A stretch of 64,000 nucleotides of DNA from Luteimonas panaciterrae (GTDB lineage: Bacteria; Pseudomonadota; Gammaproteobacteria; Xanthomonadales; Xanthomonadaceae), in the NCBI RefSeq assembly GCF_020511115.1, contig NZ_JAJAVH010000004.1, forward strand, positions 372,001 through 436,000, written 5' to 3'. Every line of letters begins with the position of its first letter. Position 1 is the stretch's first letter. Position numbers and translations under genes: made by a program. Positions 47,894 to 56,835 of the stretch are shown in pieces. Under the pieces are notes generated by a model. That model saw only the letters and a program-made list of their open reading frames with translations, searched no databases and had not been told where the DNA came from.

Positions 47894-49555
47894 CTATTTA
47901 GATTCTGCCGCGGGCTTTGCACGGCTTTCGGGTTGCTTGTCGGGCTTTGGAACCGCCTTTCCGTCGCCGTCCTGCTTGGTACCAGCGGCCTTGCCCGCCT
48001 CGGCTTTCTTCTCGACTTCATCGAGCCAGCCGCCGGTGAACCCCGCGCGCTTCAGGCCTTCGCGGATGTAGGGGCTTTTCTTCATCCTTTCCCAGACAAA
48101 GCCGTTCCGATAGTTCGCGATCATCGTCAGGATCGGCCCCTGGTCGATGCCGATGTAGTCGCTCGCCACCCATCCCTTGTCGGGCACGAGGCGTCCGGTC
48201 TTCAAGGGGATGTCGTAATTGAAGCTGGGATTGAAAGCGTCCAGGAATCCGTAGCTGGAATACAGGAAATCACCGTAGCGTTCGTGCATCGCCTGCGTAG
48301 CGGGAATCACGATCTCCGGCGCGAACGCCAGCGAGGCAATCGCAGCGGTCGGCGCGATCGTGCCGTCGTCGAAGGCATCACGCAGTCCCGCGCCGCGCGC
48401 ACTGTAGTGGCGGAATTCTCGCTGTTCGCCGTTGTATTCCAGCATGCCGCGCTGTGGGCCGTCGCTGGCGGTCAACCCCCAGACGTCTTCGCCGTAATCC
48501 TTCCACTTCATCGGATTTTCGATCGCATAAGTGCGCTGCGCATACGTCGCGCGCCGGCTGTTCTCGAAATAATCCATGTCGCGTGCACGCATGTAGTCGT
48601 CGCGGATACCGCGAAGGTCGAGCCACGCCTGCGTGTACTGATGCCAGAACTGCGGTGCATAGCTGATGTACACCTCGCCCTCGAACTGACCCCAGCAGTG
48701 GTCATAATCAGCTGTCCAAGCCGGCCAGGCCTCCGCGCCGATCGGATGCGTGGGCGAACCGAGCGCGAGGATGTACACCATCATCGCCTCACTGCAGCCG
48801 TTCCAGTCATGGCTGATGAAGCCGTTTTCCGGATACCAACCCATCGAGATCAGCGGCGGGCGCTTCTGCAGCCAGGGCCACTCGACGCGCTTGTACAACA
48901 TGTCGGCGAGCTCCCGGATCTCCTTTTCGCTGGCGTTATCCTGATCGTAGTACTGCTGCGTGAACAGCACGCCCAACATCAGCAGAGCGGTGTCCACGCT
49001 CGACAGCTCCACCCAGGGGGCGCGGCGCGTACCGTCCTGCATGTCGAGGAAGTGGTAGTAGAAACCTTTGTAACCGGTGCGGCCTTCCTTTTGCGGCCCC
49101 ATCTTGGCATCGCGGAAGAAACGCAGCGTCACCAGCGTGCGATCGATCGCCTGTCGGCGACTGATCCAGCCATTCTCGACACCGATCGGATACGCCGTCA
49201 GTGCGAACCCGATCGAAGCGATGCTGGCGAACGGACGCGACGGGAAGCGGTCCGGCGTCATTCCGTTGGCTTCGTTCGTCGTATCCCAGAAGAACTGGAA
49301 AGTGCGCCGCTCGATGTCCTTGAACAGCGGCGGCAACGGAGGCGGTCCTTGCGGCGTCTCCGGTTGCGCGGACTGCGGCGAAGAACTCATCTGCTCAGAC
49401 GCAGACTTGTCTGGAGTTTTCGAAGATGAAGACGAAGACGAAGAGGATGATGAAGGCGTGCTGGGCGCGCCCTCTTCCCGTTTTTCGCATCCGGCAAGCA
49501 ACACCACCGCCAGCACGCATAAGACCTGGATGTAGCGGAAGCTGCAAGAACACAT
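47894..49555 (-). CDS. GH144-like lipoprotein, predicted endo-beta-1,2-glucanase
   Basis: 553 residues. Lipoprotein signal with lipobox VVLLAGC (Cys23). A linker with eleven consecutive serines follows, then a Pro-rich stretch. The catalytic region, about residues 80-500, matches the glycoamylase/PF10091 family now partly classed as GH144: RRTFQFFWDTTNEANGM, SIASIGFALTAYPIGVENGW, GYKGFYYHFLDMQDGTR, ELSSVDTALLMLGVLF, HDWNGCSEAMMVYILAL, DIGIDQGPI-type end (VASDYIGIDQGPILTMIANY). Characterised GH144 enzymes cut linear beta-1,2-glucan to sophoro-oligosaccharides; not all PF10091 proteins have been tested. The C-terminal tail is Lys/Glu/Pro-rich. It lies between an Oar-like receptor and a sugar importer. 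Confidence 0.85.
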   Translation of the reverse strand: MCSCSFRYIQVLCVLAVVLLAGCEKREEGAPSTPSSSSSSSSSSSKTPDKSASEQMSSSPQSAQPETPQGPPPLPPLFKDIERRTFQFFWDTTNEANGMTPDRFPSRPFASIASIGFALTAYPIGVENGWISRRQAIDRTLVTLRFFRDAKMGPQKEGRTGYKGFYYHFLDMQDGTRRAPWVELSSVDTALLMLGVLFTQQYYDQDNASEKEIRELADMLYKRVEWPWLQKRPPLISMGWYPENGFISHDWNGCSEAMMVYILALGSPTHPIGAEAWPAWTADYDHCWGQFEGEVYISYAPQFWHQYTQAWLDLRGIRDDYMRARDMDYFENSRRATYAQRTYAIENPMKWKDYGEDVWGLTASDGPQRGMLEYNGEQREFRHYSARGAGLRDAFDDGTIAPTAAIASLAFAPEIVIPATQAMHERYGDFLYSSYGFLDAFNPSFNYDIPLKTGRLVPDKGWVASDYIGIDQGPILTMIANYRNGFVWERMKKSPYIREGLKRAGFTGGWLDEVEKKAEAGKAAGTKQDGDGKAVPKPDKQPESRAKPAAESK

Positions 49556-49587
49556 CGCGGGGAAAATCCTCTCATGTCACGGGAACA

Positions 49588-49611
49588 AGGCCGCCCGCTA
49601 CCGGGCGGCCT
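49588..49611 (-). terminator. GC-rich hairpin between TBDT-2 and GH144
   Basis: Perfect 10-bp stem AGGCCGCCCG / CGGGCGGCCT with a 4-base loop, in the 63-bp gap. No U-run follows on the minus strand (TGTTCCC). It may be a partial terminator or a processing/stability element that sets GH144 expression below that of the receptor. Confidence 0.45.
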
Positions 49612-49618
49612 CCGGGTG

Positions 49619-52600
49619 TCACCAGCTCAGACCGAACGACAGCTTGAAGGTTCGCGGCAGGTCGGCAAGGATCTGGTCGTTGCTGCGCTTGCCAAAATTT
49701 GGGTTTGTACCCTTATTGCCCGCATCGTAATTGATGTAGCTGTGATCGTTGGTGACATTGAAGACGTCACCACGCACTCGCAGCTTCATGTTTTCGCTCA
49801 TCTTCCACTCTTTCTGCACCGCGATGTCCAGTTGGCGTTGACGAGCCTCATCGAAGTAGTAGGTGTCGAAGAATCCAGCCCCACATCCAGGCGGAGTTAT
49901 CGGGCAGTTCAATCCATCCTTTCCCGGAGGAGTGGCAAGCGTCAGCTTTGCCGAGAACTGCAAGCCCCAGTATTCGGCGATTCCCGTAGCCACCAGCCTG
50001 TGCTTGGAGATACCGACCGATCTGACGAAGGCGACATCGTCGAGATTGGGATAGTCGAACGAATAATGTTCGTCAGTGTTGGCCGCATTGCCACGATTCT
50101 CCTTGGAATCGCTGTAGGTATAGGCAACGGTCACACCCCACGGCGACTCGCGCGTGAAAGGTTTCTCCAGCGACACGAGCAACTGCCCGATTCGGGTTTC
50201 GACGGAATTGTTCGCCAGGATCAGGTTTCCGTATCCCGGCAGCGGGAAGCTCCAGGGCGCGTTTCCGAACGACGCCCCCGCGGGATAGAACGACCCGTCC
50301 TCCCTGCGATTGCCGAGCGTAAAGAGAATCCCGTCATGACTCTCGATGTAAGCGAGCGCCACGGACGAATTCCAGTCATTGCCGAAGAGCTTGAACGCAT
50401 TGCGCATGCCTAGGCTGAACTGGTCCGAGTACGGCACCTTGAGATCGTTCTTGATCATGTCGACCTCGCCACCGGTCCGTGTCGGCCCGGCGATCTGCGA
50501 GTAGAGATAGTCGCGATTATAGAGTGCCGGATCGAAGGCGAAGCAGTTGCCGATGCCGACGACACACGAGTGATTCGGCGTATTGAACTGGAACGTATAG
50601 CTCGGGAAAGCGCCTTTCGAGCGTTCGAGCGCCAGATAATCGAACACGTTGCGGTCGTAGGCACGCCCCGCGCCACCGAAGATCACATGGCGCTGGTCCC
50701 CGAACAGATCGTAGGAGAAGCCGATACGCGGCTGCCAGGCATCCTTGAACGGCTTGCGGTTGTGTCCGTTGCTGATGTAGTCCTCGATATCGTAACCGAC
50801 ATTCGGATGCAGGTTCTTGTTGATATTGTCCCAGCTGCGCAATGCCGCCACGACGCCAGCCGGCGTCACATAGTCCTCGAAGCTTGAAGAGGTTTCGTAA
50901 TCGTAGCGAAGGCCGAGGTTCAACAGTAGCTTGTCAGTAATCTCCCAATCGTCCTGGATATAGATGCCGTACTGCTTGTTCTTGGATTCGATGTTACGGC
51001 TTCCGGAGTAATCCGGCGCGAATTGCACTTCATAAGGAACGAAGTCAGCGAGCGCGGTATTGCCGGCGTCCAGGTTCGCCTGCAGATCGTAGCGGAACAA
51101 TGGATTGTAAGGCTGTTGCTCGAAGGAATTGAGCGTGACCTGCTTGTATTTCACACCCATCTTGATGGTGTGCCGCTCCCAGCCCGTGAAGGTCAGGTCG
51201 TTCTGGAATCCGACACCTTTCTGCCCCTTGTCTTGATAGTCGGCGCCGCCGCCCAGCTTGAGATAGGTTCCCAACCGTCGCGACTCCACTTCCCGGGTCC
51301 AACCGACAATCTCCTTGCCGATCTCGGTGCCCACTGCTCGGGGATTGAAGGCCTCGTCCTCATAAGTGATATGGGCATCGTTGAGCCAATTCTCGCCACT
51401 GTACTGGTAGCGCAGATCGAAACGATCGCTGTCGTTGTTCTTGGCCTTTCCGAAGCTCGGCGTGTTCGGCCCGTTGCCGACATCGGTGATCTCCTGCTCT
51501 TCCCGACGCTTCATGGACAGTTCGACGAGATGGGCATCACCCGCTTGCCAAGTCAATTTTCCGAACCACAAGTCCTCGTTGAACGGAACTGAGGTCGAGC
51601 CCATGTGACTAGCGAGTTCCGGAGTGAGATCTCCCAATGAGGAAGCGACAGCGTCCTCGGCGTGCACCAGACGCGGGCGAGTGAAATCCTTACCCTCGTA
51701 GGTCACGAAGAAGAACAACTTATCCTTGATGATTGGACCACCAAGCGCCGCACCATACTGTTTCTCGATGGATTTGGTCTTGGCCCCCTCTTCCTCCTCG
51801 ACAGGTGTCGCAGAACGCCAATCGCGAACCTTGTTGATATCCATGAAGACGTCGCCGTGAAACTCATTGGTACCGGACTTTGTCACCGCAGTCACCGCGG
51901 CACTGCTGATCTGGTCGTATTCGGCCTTGTAGTTGGAAGTGATGACCTTGTATTCACCGATCGCTAACTGCGGAAACGGATTGCCCGCGCTATCGTTTTG
52001 CCCACCGATACCGCCCGACAACGTATAGCCCTTCTGTCCAACACCATCGATGTAGACATTCACGCCATTGGCGCTTTGCGAGCCGCTGCGGAGTTTCGTG
52101 GTACCGCCAACACTCGTTTCGAACACCATACCGGGCACGGTGTCCGCGAACGCGAGAAAGTTTCGCGAGGATTGAGGCAACGCCTGAATCTGCCGCTGCG
52201 TCACATAAGTCGCCACTTCCGAGGTCTTGGTCTCCACCGCCGCCGTCGCAGTGACGCTGACAGTTTCCAGATTGGTCGCCTCGCCGGGCGCGGCCGTTTC
52301 GGCCACACCGCCGACGCCGAGATTCAAGGTCGCTGTCTGGCCGACTTGAACCGTGATGTTCTGTGTGCTGGTCTTGCCGTTCGCAGTGGTATCGATGCGA
52401 TACGTACCCGGCGGCAGGCCACCAATAAAGTAACCGCCGTTCGCCGCCGACTGTACCTTGCGTGTCAGCCCCGTGGCGGTGTTGGTGGCGGTCACCGTGG
52501 CGCCCGAGGCGGGCGCCGAATCGGTCGAGACCTGGCCGCGGATCGTGGCGCCGGTCGACTGCGCCAACGCATGCGGTGCGGAGATCAGCATGCAGCTCGC

Positions 52601-52660
52601 GAGCGCGCAAGCCAACAAGCTTCGATTGGTTCGATATTGCGTCTGTCGCTTGAACTTCAT
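49619..52660 (-). CDS. TonB-dependent receptor with N-terminal carboxypeptidase-regulatory-like domain (Oar type, TBDT-2)
   Basis: 1013 residues from the ATG at 52660, preceded by GGGAGGGGAG (a GTG one codon earlier is also possible). Signal peptide about 1-33 (ending PHALAQ). Residues 36-110 are a CarboxypepD_reg-like domain (GQVSTDSAPASGATVTATN, GGYFIGGLPPGTYRI). A plug domain follows (LPQSSRNFLAFADTVPGM, GVNVYIDGVGQKG), then a large barrel ending FKLSFGLSW. Oar-like receptors import oligosaccharides or peptides in Xanthomonadales. Directly downstream of lacI-2 and upstream of GH144, it is the probable outer-membrane gate for the glycan of this locus. Confidence 0.92.
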   Translation of the reverse strand: MKFKRQTQYRTNRSLLACALASCMLISAPHALAQSTGATIRGQVSTDSAPASGATVTATNTATGLTRKVQSAANGGYFIGGLPPGTYRIDTTANGKTSTQNITVQVGQTATLNLGVGGVAETAAPGEATNLETVSVTATAAVETKTSEVATYVTQRQIQALPQSSRNFLAFADTVPGMVFETSVGGTTKLRSGSQSANGVNVYIDGVGQKGYTLSGGIGGQNDSAGNPFPQLAIGEYKVITSNYKAEYDQISSAAVTAVTKSGTNEFHGDVFMDINKVRDWRSATPVEEEEGAKTKSIEKQYGAALGGPIIKDKLFFFVTYEGKDFTRPRLVHAEDAVASSLGDLTPELASHMGSTSVPFNEDLWFGKLTWQAGDAHLVELSMKRREEQEITDVGNGPNTPSFGKAKNNDSDRFDLRYQYSGENWLNDAHITYEDEAFNPRAVGTEIGKEIVGWTREVESRRLGTYLKLGGGADYQDKGQKGVGFQNDLTFTGWERHTIKMGVKYKQVTLNSFEQQPYNPLFRYDLQANLDAGNTALADFVPYEVQFAPDYSGSRNIESKNKQYGIYIQDDWEITDKLLLNLGLRYDYETSSSFEDYVTPAGVVAALRSWDNINKNLHPNVGYDIEDYISNGHNRKPFKDAWQPRIGFSYDLFGDQRHVIFGGAGRAYDRNVFDYLALERSKGAFPSYTFQFNTPNHSCVVGIGNCFAFDPALYNRDYLYSQIAGPTRTGGEVDMIKNDLKVPYSDQFSLGMRNAFKLFGNDWNSSVALAYIESHDGILFTLGNRREDGSFYPAGASFGNAPWSFPLPGYGNLILANNSVETRIGQLLVSLEKPFTRESPWGVTVAYTYSDSKENRGNAANTDEHYSFDYPNLDDVAFVRSVGISKHRLVATGIAEYWGLQFSAKLTLATPPGKDGLNCPITPPGCGAGFFDTYYFDEARQRQLDIAVQKEWKMSENMKLRVRGDVFNVTNDHSYINYDAGNKGTNPNFGKRSNDQILADLPRTFKLSFGLSW

Positions 52661-52739
52661 CACTTCTCCCCTCCCAGGGCAGTCGAAATGGAACCCTTGA
52701 CGGCGTCCCCCTGTTTTTAGTTTTTGGTTTGCCTCGATC

Positions 52740-53747
52740 TCACACGGTGGAGGCGCGCACCATGAGTTGCGGAACCAGCGGCGTGGCGTCTTCTCGTGGA
52801 CGTCCTTCCTGCCCGGGTTCCGCGTTGGCCGTGTCCAGCAGCAGCCGCAATGCGCGGCCGCCGAGTTCGGCGATGTCGACCCGCATCGTGGTCAACGATG
52901 GATGCACGTATCGCGCCAGCGGGATGTCGTCGAAGCCGGCGATGCGGATGTCGCGCGGCACCTGCACTCCGGCCTGCGTCAATGCGAACAGGCATCCGAG
53001 CGCCATCATGTCATTGGCGGCGAAGACCGCATCGGGACGCGCATCCGCCGCGAGCAGTTCGCCGCCGGCGCGATGGCCGGAGGCTTCGTCGAAGTCGCCC
53101 GGCAGAATCCAGGGCTTGGCGTCCGGCAGACGTTCGGCGAGCGCGTCGCGGTAACCGCGCAGACGCTCGCGGGCGTCGAAGTTGTCTTCCGGGCCGGCGA
53201 TGAAGGCGATACGGCGATGCCCGGCGTCGAGCAGGTGCTGCATCATCGCGCGGGCGCCGCCGTAGTTGTCCACGCGCAAGGACGGCTTGCCGTCCTCGGG
53301 CACGTCACTGTTCATCAGCACGACCGGCATCGCCGGACTCAGGTTCTGCTCCAGGAACTCACTGCCGCCCACGAACGGGGACATCAGCAGCAGGCCGTCC
53401 ACGCGTCCGCGCATGGCGCGCAAGGCCTCGCCCTGCTCCTCCGGGTTACCGTGGTAGCTCGAGACCAGCAGGTGCAGGCGGCGTTCGCGGGCGACCTGGT
53501 CGATGCCGCGCATCAGCTCTGAGAAGAACTCGCCGTACAGGTCCGGCAGCACCACGCCGATGGTGTGGGTGCGGCGGCTGCTCAGGCTGCGGGCCGCGTG
53601 ATGGGGGCTGTAGCGCAATTGGTTGGCGACGTGAAGGACGCGTTCACGCACCGCTTTGGCAACATTCTCGTGTCCATTCAGCGCCCGCGAGACGGTGGCG
53701 ACGGACACGTTGGCCTGTCTGGCGACGTCTTTGATGGTGACAGCCAC
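52740..53747 (-). CDS. LacI-family transcriptional regulator (lacI-2)
   Basis: 335 residues from a GTG preceded by GGGAGAAGGC; ATG 53780 is 11 codons upstream but has a poor ribosome-binding site. Helix-turn-helix VTIKDVARQANVSVATVSRALNG at the N-terminus, hinge SPHHAARSLSSRRT, then a sugar-binding-like sensor domain (IGVVLPDLYGEFF, IAFIAGPEDNFDARERLRGY, IRIAGFDDIPLARYVHPSLT). It heads the minus-strand run TBDT-2, GH144, ABC importer. A perfect operator palindrome sits 43 bp upstream, and a near copy precedes the GH1-Entner-Doudoroff operon, so it may control both. Confidence 0.93.
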   Translation of the reverse strand: MAVTIKDVARQANVSVATVSRALNGHENVAKAVRERVLHVANQLRYSPHHAARSLSSRRTHTIGVVLPDLYGEFFSELMRGIDQVARERRLHLLVSSYHGNPEEQGEALRAMRGRVDGLLLMSPFVGGSEFLEQNLSPAMPVVLMNSDVPEDGKPSLRVDNYGGARAMMQHLLDAGHRRIAFIAGPEDNFDARERLRGYRDALAERLPDAKPWILPGDFDEASGHRAGGELLAADARPDAVFAANDMMALGCLFALTQAGVQVPRDIRIAGFDDIPLARYVHPSLTTMRVDIAELGGRALRLLLDTANAEPGQEGRPREDATPLVPQLMVRASTV

Positions 53748-53789
53748 GCCTTCTCCCGGGTCATTGCCCTGTTCGGGCATTCCGGCGAA

Positions 53790-53803
53790 TGTAAACGTTT
53801 ACA
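53790..53803. promoter_or_regulatory. Perfect LacI-type operator upstream of lacI-2
   Basis: TGTAAACGTTTACA is a perfect 14-bp palindrome of the LacI/GalR/CcpA operator class with central CG. Its position just upstream of the regulator gene suggests autoregulation. Confidence 0.65.
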
Positions 53804-53859
53804 AAGAAGGATGTAAAGCCGACCGTAACGAAACCGTGTGGCCGGTGGCGAAACCCGCG

Positions 53860-53876
53860 CAAATCGGGCCGATTTG
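53860..53876. repeat. 17-bp inverted repeat
   Basis: CAAATCGG-G-CCGATTTG, a perfect 8-bp inverted repeat with a single central base, 113 bp upstream of the lacI-2 start and 70 bp downstream of the bolA stop. It could be a second regulator site or a structural element; nothing more can be said. Confidence 0.35.
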
Positions 53877-53928
53877 AACCTGAATTGCTGCGACGCAACA
53901 GGATTCTGCGCAGCAGATCACAATATTA

Positions 53929-53942
53929 GGGCAAAAAAGCCC
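53929..53942 (-). terminator. Possible terminator after bolA
   Basis: On the minus strand GGGC-TTTTTT-GCCC starts 4 bp after the bolA stop. The T-run is in the loop, not after the stem, so this is weaker than a classical terminator. Confidence 0.35.
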
Positions 53943-53946
53943 GGCA

Positions 53947-54216
53947 TCAGCCCTCGGCGCGGATCGACAATGCGTGGATATCGGTCGTCATCAGATCCCC
54001 CAACGCGGCATAGACGGCGCGATGCCGGGCCAGCGGCGTCATGCCCGCGAACGCCTTGCTGACGATGCGGACATCGAAGTGCCCGCGCCCGTCCCGCGCG
54101 CCAGCATGACCGGCATGACGATGGCTGTCGTCACGGACCTCCAGCTCGCTCGGGGTGAACGCGGCCTCCAGGGCGTCGCGGATGGCGGCGACGCGGGCTT
54201 CCTTGGGCAGGCTCAT
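53947..54216 (-). CDS. BolA family protein
   Basis: 89 residues from the ATG overlapping the yciI-like stop. BolA fold: [23 protein letters not shown], then [30 protein letters not shown]. BolA proteins act with monothiol glutaredoxins in Fe-S handling and affect cell shape and transcription. The conserved histidines for shared cluster binding are visible. It is the second gene of a two-gene unit with a YciI-like protein, a common pairing in proteobacteria. Confidence 0.93.
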   Translation of the reverse strand: MSLPKEARVAAIRDALEAAFTPSELEVRDDSHRHAGHAGARDGRGHFDVRIVSKAFAGMTPLARHRAVYAALGDLMTTDIHALSIRAEG

Positions 54217-54533
54217 GGCAGCACCGGACGGAACGGGCGCACTTCGACGCGGCCGTACACCCCGGCCTCCACGTAGGGATCGGCATCGGCCCAGGCCCGC
54301 GCTTCCTCCAGCGAGGCGAACTCGGCGATGACGATGCTGCCGCTGAAACCAGCCTGCCCCGGGTCCTCGGCATCGATCGCCGGGCAAGGGCCGGCCAGCA
54401 GCAACCGTCCGGCATCGCGCAGCGCGTGCAAGCGCGCGAGATGCTGCGGCCGCGCCTGCAGGCGCCGGCCGAGCACGTCGGCATCGTCATATCCCTCGAT
54501 CGCGTACCACATCGGCATCAATGCATCCGTCAT
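54213..54533 (-). CDS. YciI family protein
   Basis: 106 residues from [20 protein letters not shown] 54515 (MPMWYAIEG) is an alternative start. YciI/ferredoxin-like fold with the typical [22 protein letters not shown] and [22 protein letters not shown]. The family is widespread and its function largely unknown; a conserved His/Asp pair suggests enzymatic activity. It overlaps bolA by four bases. Confidence 0.9.
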   Translation of the reverse strand: MTDALMPMWYAIEGYDDADVLGRRLQARPQHLARLHALRDAGRLLLAGPCPAIDAEDPGQAGFSGSIVIAEFASLEEARAWADADPYVEAGVYGRVEVRPFRPVLP

Positions 54534-54932
54534 CACGAAGCCATGATTGTAAGCCGCCTGCGGTTCAGCCCCCGGGCTGGACACTGGTGCGGCCAAACCG
54601 TAACCTAAAGCCCAGTTCCGTGGCCGGAACGCAGCGGCCCGTCGCCGCAGACGTCGACAGTCTTCTGAGACCAGCGCGTTCGCTGCCCCCGCCCGGCCCG
54701 CCGACGATCCCTCCGCTGTCCTTCGCCGCAGTCCCGATGCGGTGTCGCACGTGCGGCGTTCGGCAAACACCTGCTTCGACCTTGGGGCCTGCATCAACCC
54801 GGCTTGCATCAATCACGGCTGCTTCGATATTGGGCACCCACCTCGCTTCCATGCTGCAAACCGGCCACGGTCCGCCGCGCGCCAACACCAATTAAGGCAA
54901 TCGCCTGTGGCCCGGAGGGGGCCGCGAATCGC
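54534..54932. other. Divergent intergenic region between yciI and scpA
   Basis: 399 bp with no convincing gene; open frames here lack ribosome-binding sites and codon bias. A TGCATCAA motif occurs twice (near 54790 and 54806). It must carry the promoters of both divergent units; I could not place them. Confidence 0.4.
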
Positions 54933-55868
54933 ATGACCGAAGACAACGCGCCAGAAGCGCAACCGCAAAACCAGGCGTCTCCTGCCCAACAGCAGCATGC
55001 CCCCCAGCAGCAGGAAATGCCGCTGGCCGTGGTGCATGGCCAGGCCGTGTTGCAGATTCCGCAGGACCTGTACATCCCGCCGGACGCGCTCGAGGTCATC
55101 CTCGACGCCTTCGAAGGGCCGCTCGACCTGTTGCTGTACCTGATCCGCCGCCAGAACCTCGACATCCTCGACATCCCGGTCGCCGAGATCACCCGGCAGT
55201 ACGTCGAGTACATCGAGGTGATGCAGGAGATGCGCTTCGAGCTGGCCGCCGAGTATCTGGTGATGGCGGCGATCCTGGCCGAGATCAAATCGCGCATGCT
55301 GCTGCCGCGGCCGCCGAGCGAGGAAGGCCTGGAAGACGACCCGCGCGCCGACCTGGTCCGCCGCCTGCAGGAATACGAACGCTTCAAGCAGGCCGCCGAG
55401 GACCTCGACGCCCTGCCCCGCCAGGACCGCGACACCACCCCGGCACAGGCCTTCGTGCCGGATCGTGCCTCGGTCAAGCTGCCGCCGCCGGTGGACCTGC
55501 GCGAGATGCTGATGGCCCTGCACGACGTGCTCAAGCGCGCCGAGCTGTTCACCGGCCACGCCATCAAGCGCGACGCCCTCAGCGTCCGTCAGCGCATGGG
55601 CGAAGTGCTGTCGCGGTTGGGCGACGGCAAGTTCCATCGCTTCGAATCGCTGTTCGAGGCGCGTGAAGGCAAGCTGGGCGTGCTGGTCACGTTCCTGTCG
55701 ATCCTCGAACTGGCCAAGGAGCGCCTGCTCGACATCGTGCAGGAAGCACCGCTGGCACCGATCTACATCAAGTCGCTGGCGACGCGTGAAGGCGACGGCG
55801 CCGAACTGGAGCTGTCGAGCGAGTTCGACGACGAGGACACCGCGGCGAACGACGACGCGCAGGCGTGA
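54933..55868 (+). CDS. scpA: Segregation and condensation protein ScpA
   Basis: 311 residues from MTEDNAPEAQ; GGAGG lies 14 bases upstream, slightly far. A Gln/Pro-rich leader of about 30 residues precedes the ScpA core: LDAFEGPLDLLLYLIRRQNLDILDIPVAEITRQY, AEYLVMAAILAEIKSRMLLP, and the C-terminal winged helix LVTFLSILELAKERLLDIVQ. It is the kleisin subunit that bridges Smc heads and recruits ScpB. It is 76 bp upstream of scpB. Confidence 0.96.
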   Translation: MTEDNAPEAQPQNQASPAQQQHAPQQQEMPLAVVHGQAVLQIPQDLYIPPDALEVILDAFEGPLDLLLYLIRRQNLDILDIPVAEITRQYVEYIEVMQEMRFELAAEYLVMAAILAEIKSRMLLPRPPSEEGLEDDPRADLVRRLQEYERFKQAAEDLDALPRQDRDTTPAQAFVPDRASVKLPPPVDLREMLMALHDVLKRAELFTGHAIKRDALSVRQRMGEVLSRLGDGKFHRFESLFEAREGKLGVLVTFLSILELAKERLLDIVQEAPLAPIYIKSLATREGDGAELELSSEFDDEDTAANDDAQA

Positions 55869-55944
55869 GCCATCCGCGCAGAGACAACGTCAGAAATCGC
55901 CGCCAGAGAAGCATCACCGAATACGAGACATCGATTAAGACCGC

Positions 55945-56835
55945 ATGGATCAACAACTCATCAAACGCATCGTCGAAGCCGCCCTGCTCGCGGCCAACCA
56001 GCCGCTGACGCTGGTACAGCTGCAGGGACTGTTCCCTCTCGACGAGCCGGCGCCGGACGGCGCCATCGCGCAGGCACTGGAAACACTGCAGGCCGAATCC
56101 GCCGAGCGCGGCGTGGAACTGGTCGAACTGGCATCCGGCTGGCGATTCCAGGTCCAGGCCGACGTGCATCCCTGGGTGGCGCGGCTGTGGAGCGAGCGCC
56201 AGACCAAATACACGCGCGCCACGCTGGAAACCCTCGCCCTGATCGCCTACCGCCAGCCGATCACGCGCGGCGAGATCGAACAGGTGCGCGGCGTCGCCAC
56301 CAACAGCAACATCATCAAGGCACTGGAAGAACGCGAGTGGATCCGCGTGGTCGGCCATCGCGACATTCCCGGCCGCCCGGAACTGCTCGGCACCACCAAA
56401 GGCTTCCTCGACTACTTCGGCCTGAAGCGCCTGGACGAACTGCCGCCGCTGTCGGAACTGAAGGATTTCGGCGAACTCGATCCGCAGTTCCAGTTCGACG
56501 GCAAGACCGGCGAGAAGTCCGACGAGGCCGCGATGCCGATTGGCGACATCGCCGTCGACGGCGACGCGGAAGGAGCGGAAGGTGCTTCCGAAGCAGCGGA
56601 AGATGCCAACCAAGAAATGATCATCGACGATGAAGCCGACCACATCCCCGGCGCCGAAATTGTCGAAGACGTCGTCGACGAAACAGAAGACGACAGCACC
56701 GAAGACACCACCGACGAAGTCGATCACGACGACGTCCAACCCCAATCCGAGGAGACCACCGAACTCCTCGAAGCCACTGAATCAGACGAACACGCCCTCG
56801 CCGATGAAGGCGACAGCTCCCGGAGTACAACATGA
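55945..56835 (+). CDS. scpB: Segregation and condensation protein ScpB, with long acidic tail
   Basis: 296 residues. Residues 1-190 are the paired winged-helix ScpB core: LIKRIVEAALLAANQPLTLVQLQ, ETLALIAYRQPITRGEIEQVRGV, LEEREWIRVVGHRDIPGRPELLGTTKGFLDYFGL. The remaining 100 residues are strongly acidic and low in complexity (runs of Asp, Glu, Thr, Ser). A related acidic tail is known in some Xanthomonadales ScpB proteins, but its role is unknown to me. Its stop overlaps the rluB start by four bases. Confidence 0.96.
   Translation: MDQQLIKRIVEAALLAANQPLTLVQLQGLFPLDEPAPDGAIAQALETLQAESAERGVELVELASGWRFQVQADVHPWVARLWSERQTKYTRATLETLALIAYRQPITRGEIEQVRGVATNSNIIKALEEREWIRVVGHRDIPGRPELLGTTKGFLDYFGLKRLDELPPLSELKDFGELDPQFQFDGKTGEKSDEAAMPIGDIAVDGDAEGAEGASEAAEDANQEMIIDDEADHIPGAEIVEDVVDETEDDSTEDTTDEVDHDDVQPQSEETTELLEATESDEHALADEGDSSRSTT

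Noticed and set aside
54521-54895. Small open frames between yciI and scpA on both strands
   Set aside because: No ribosome-binding site, no homology recognised, and Arg/Pro/Ser-rich composition typical of noncoding high-GC DNA.
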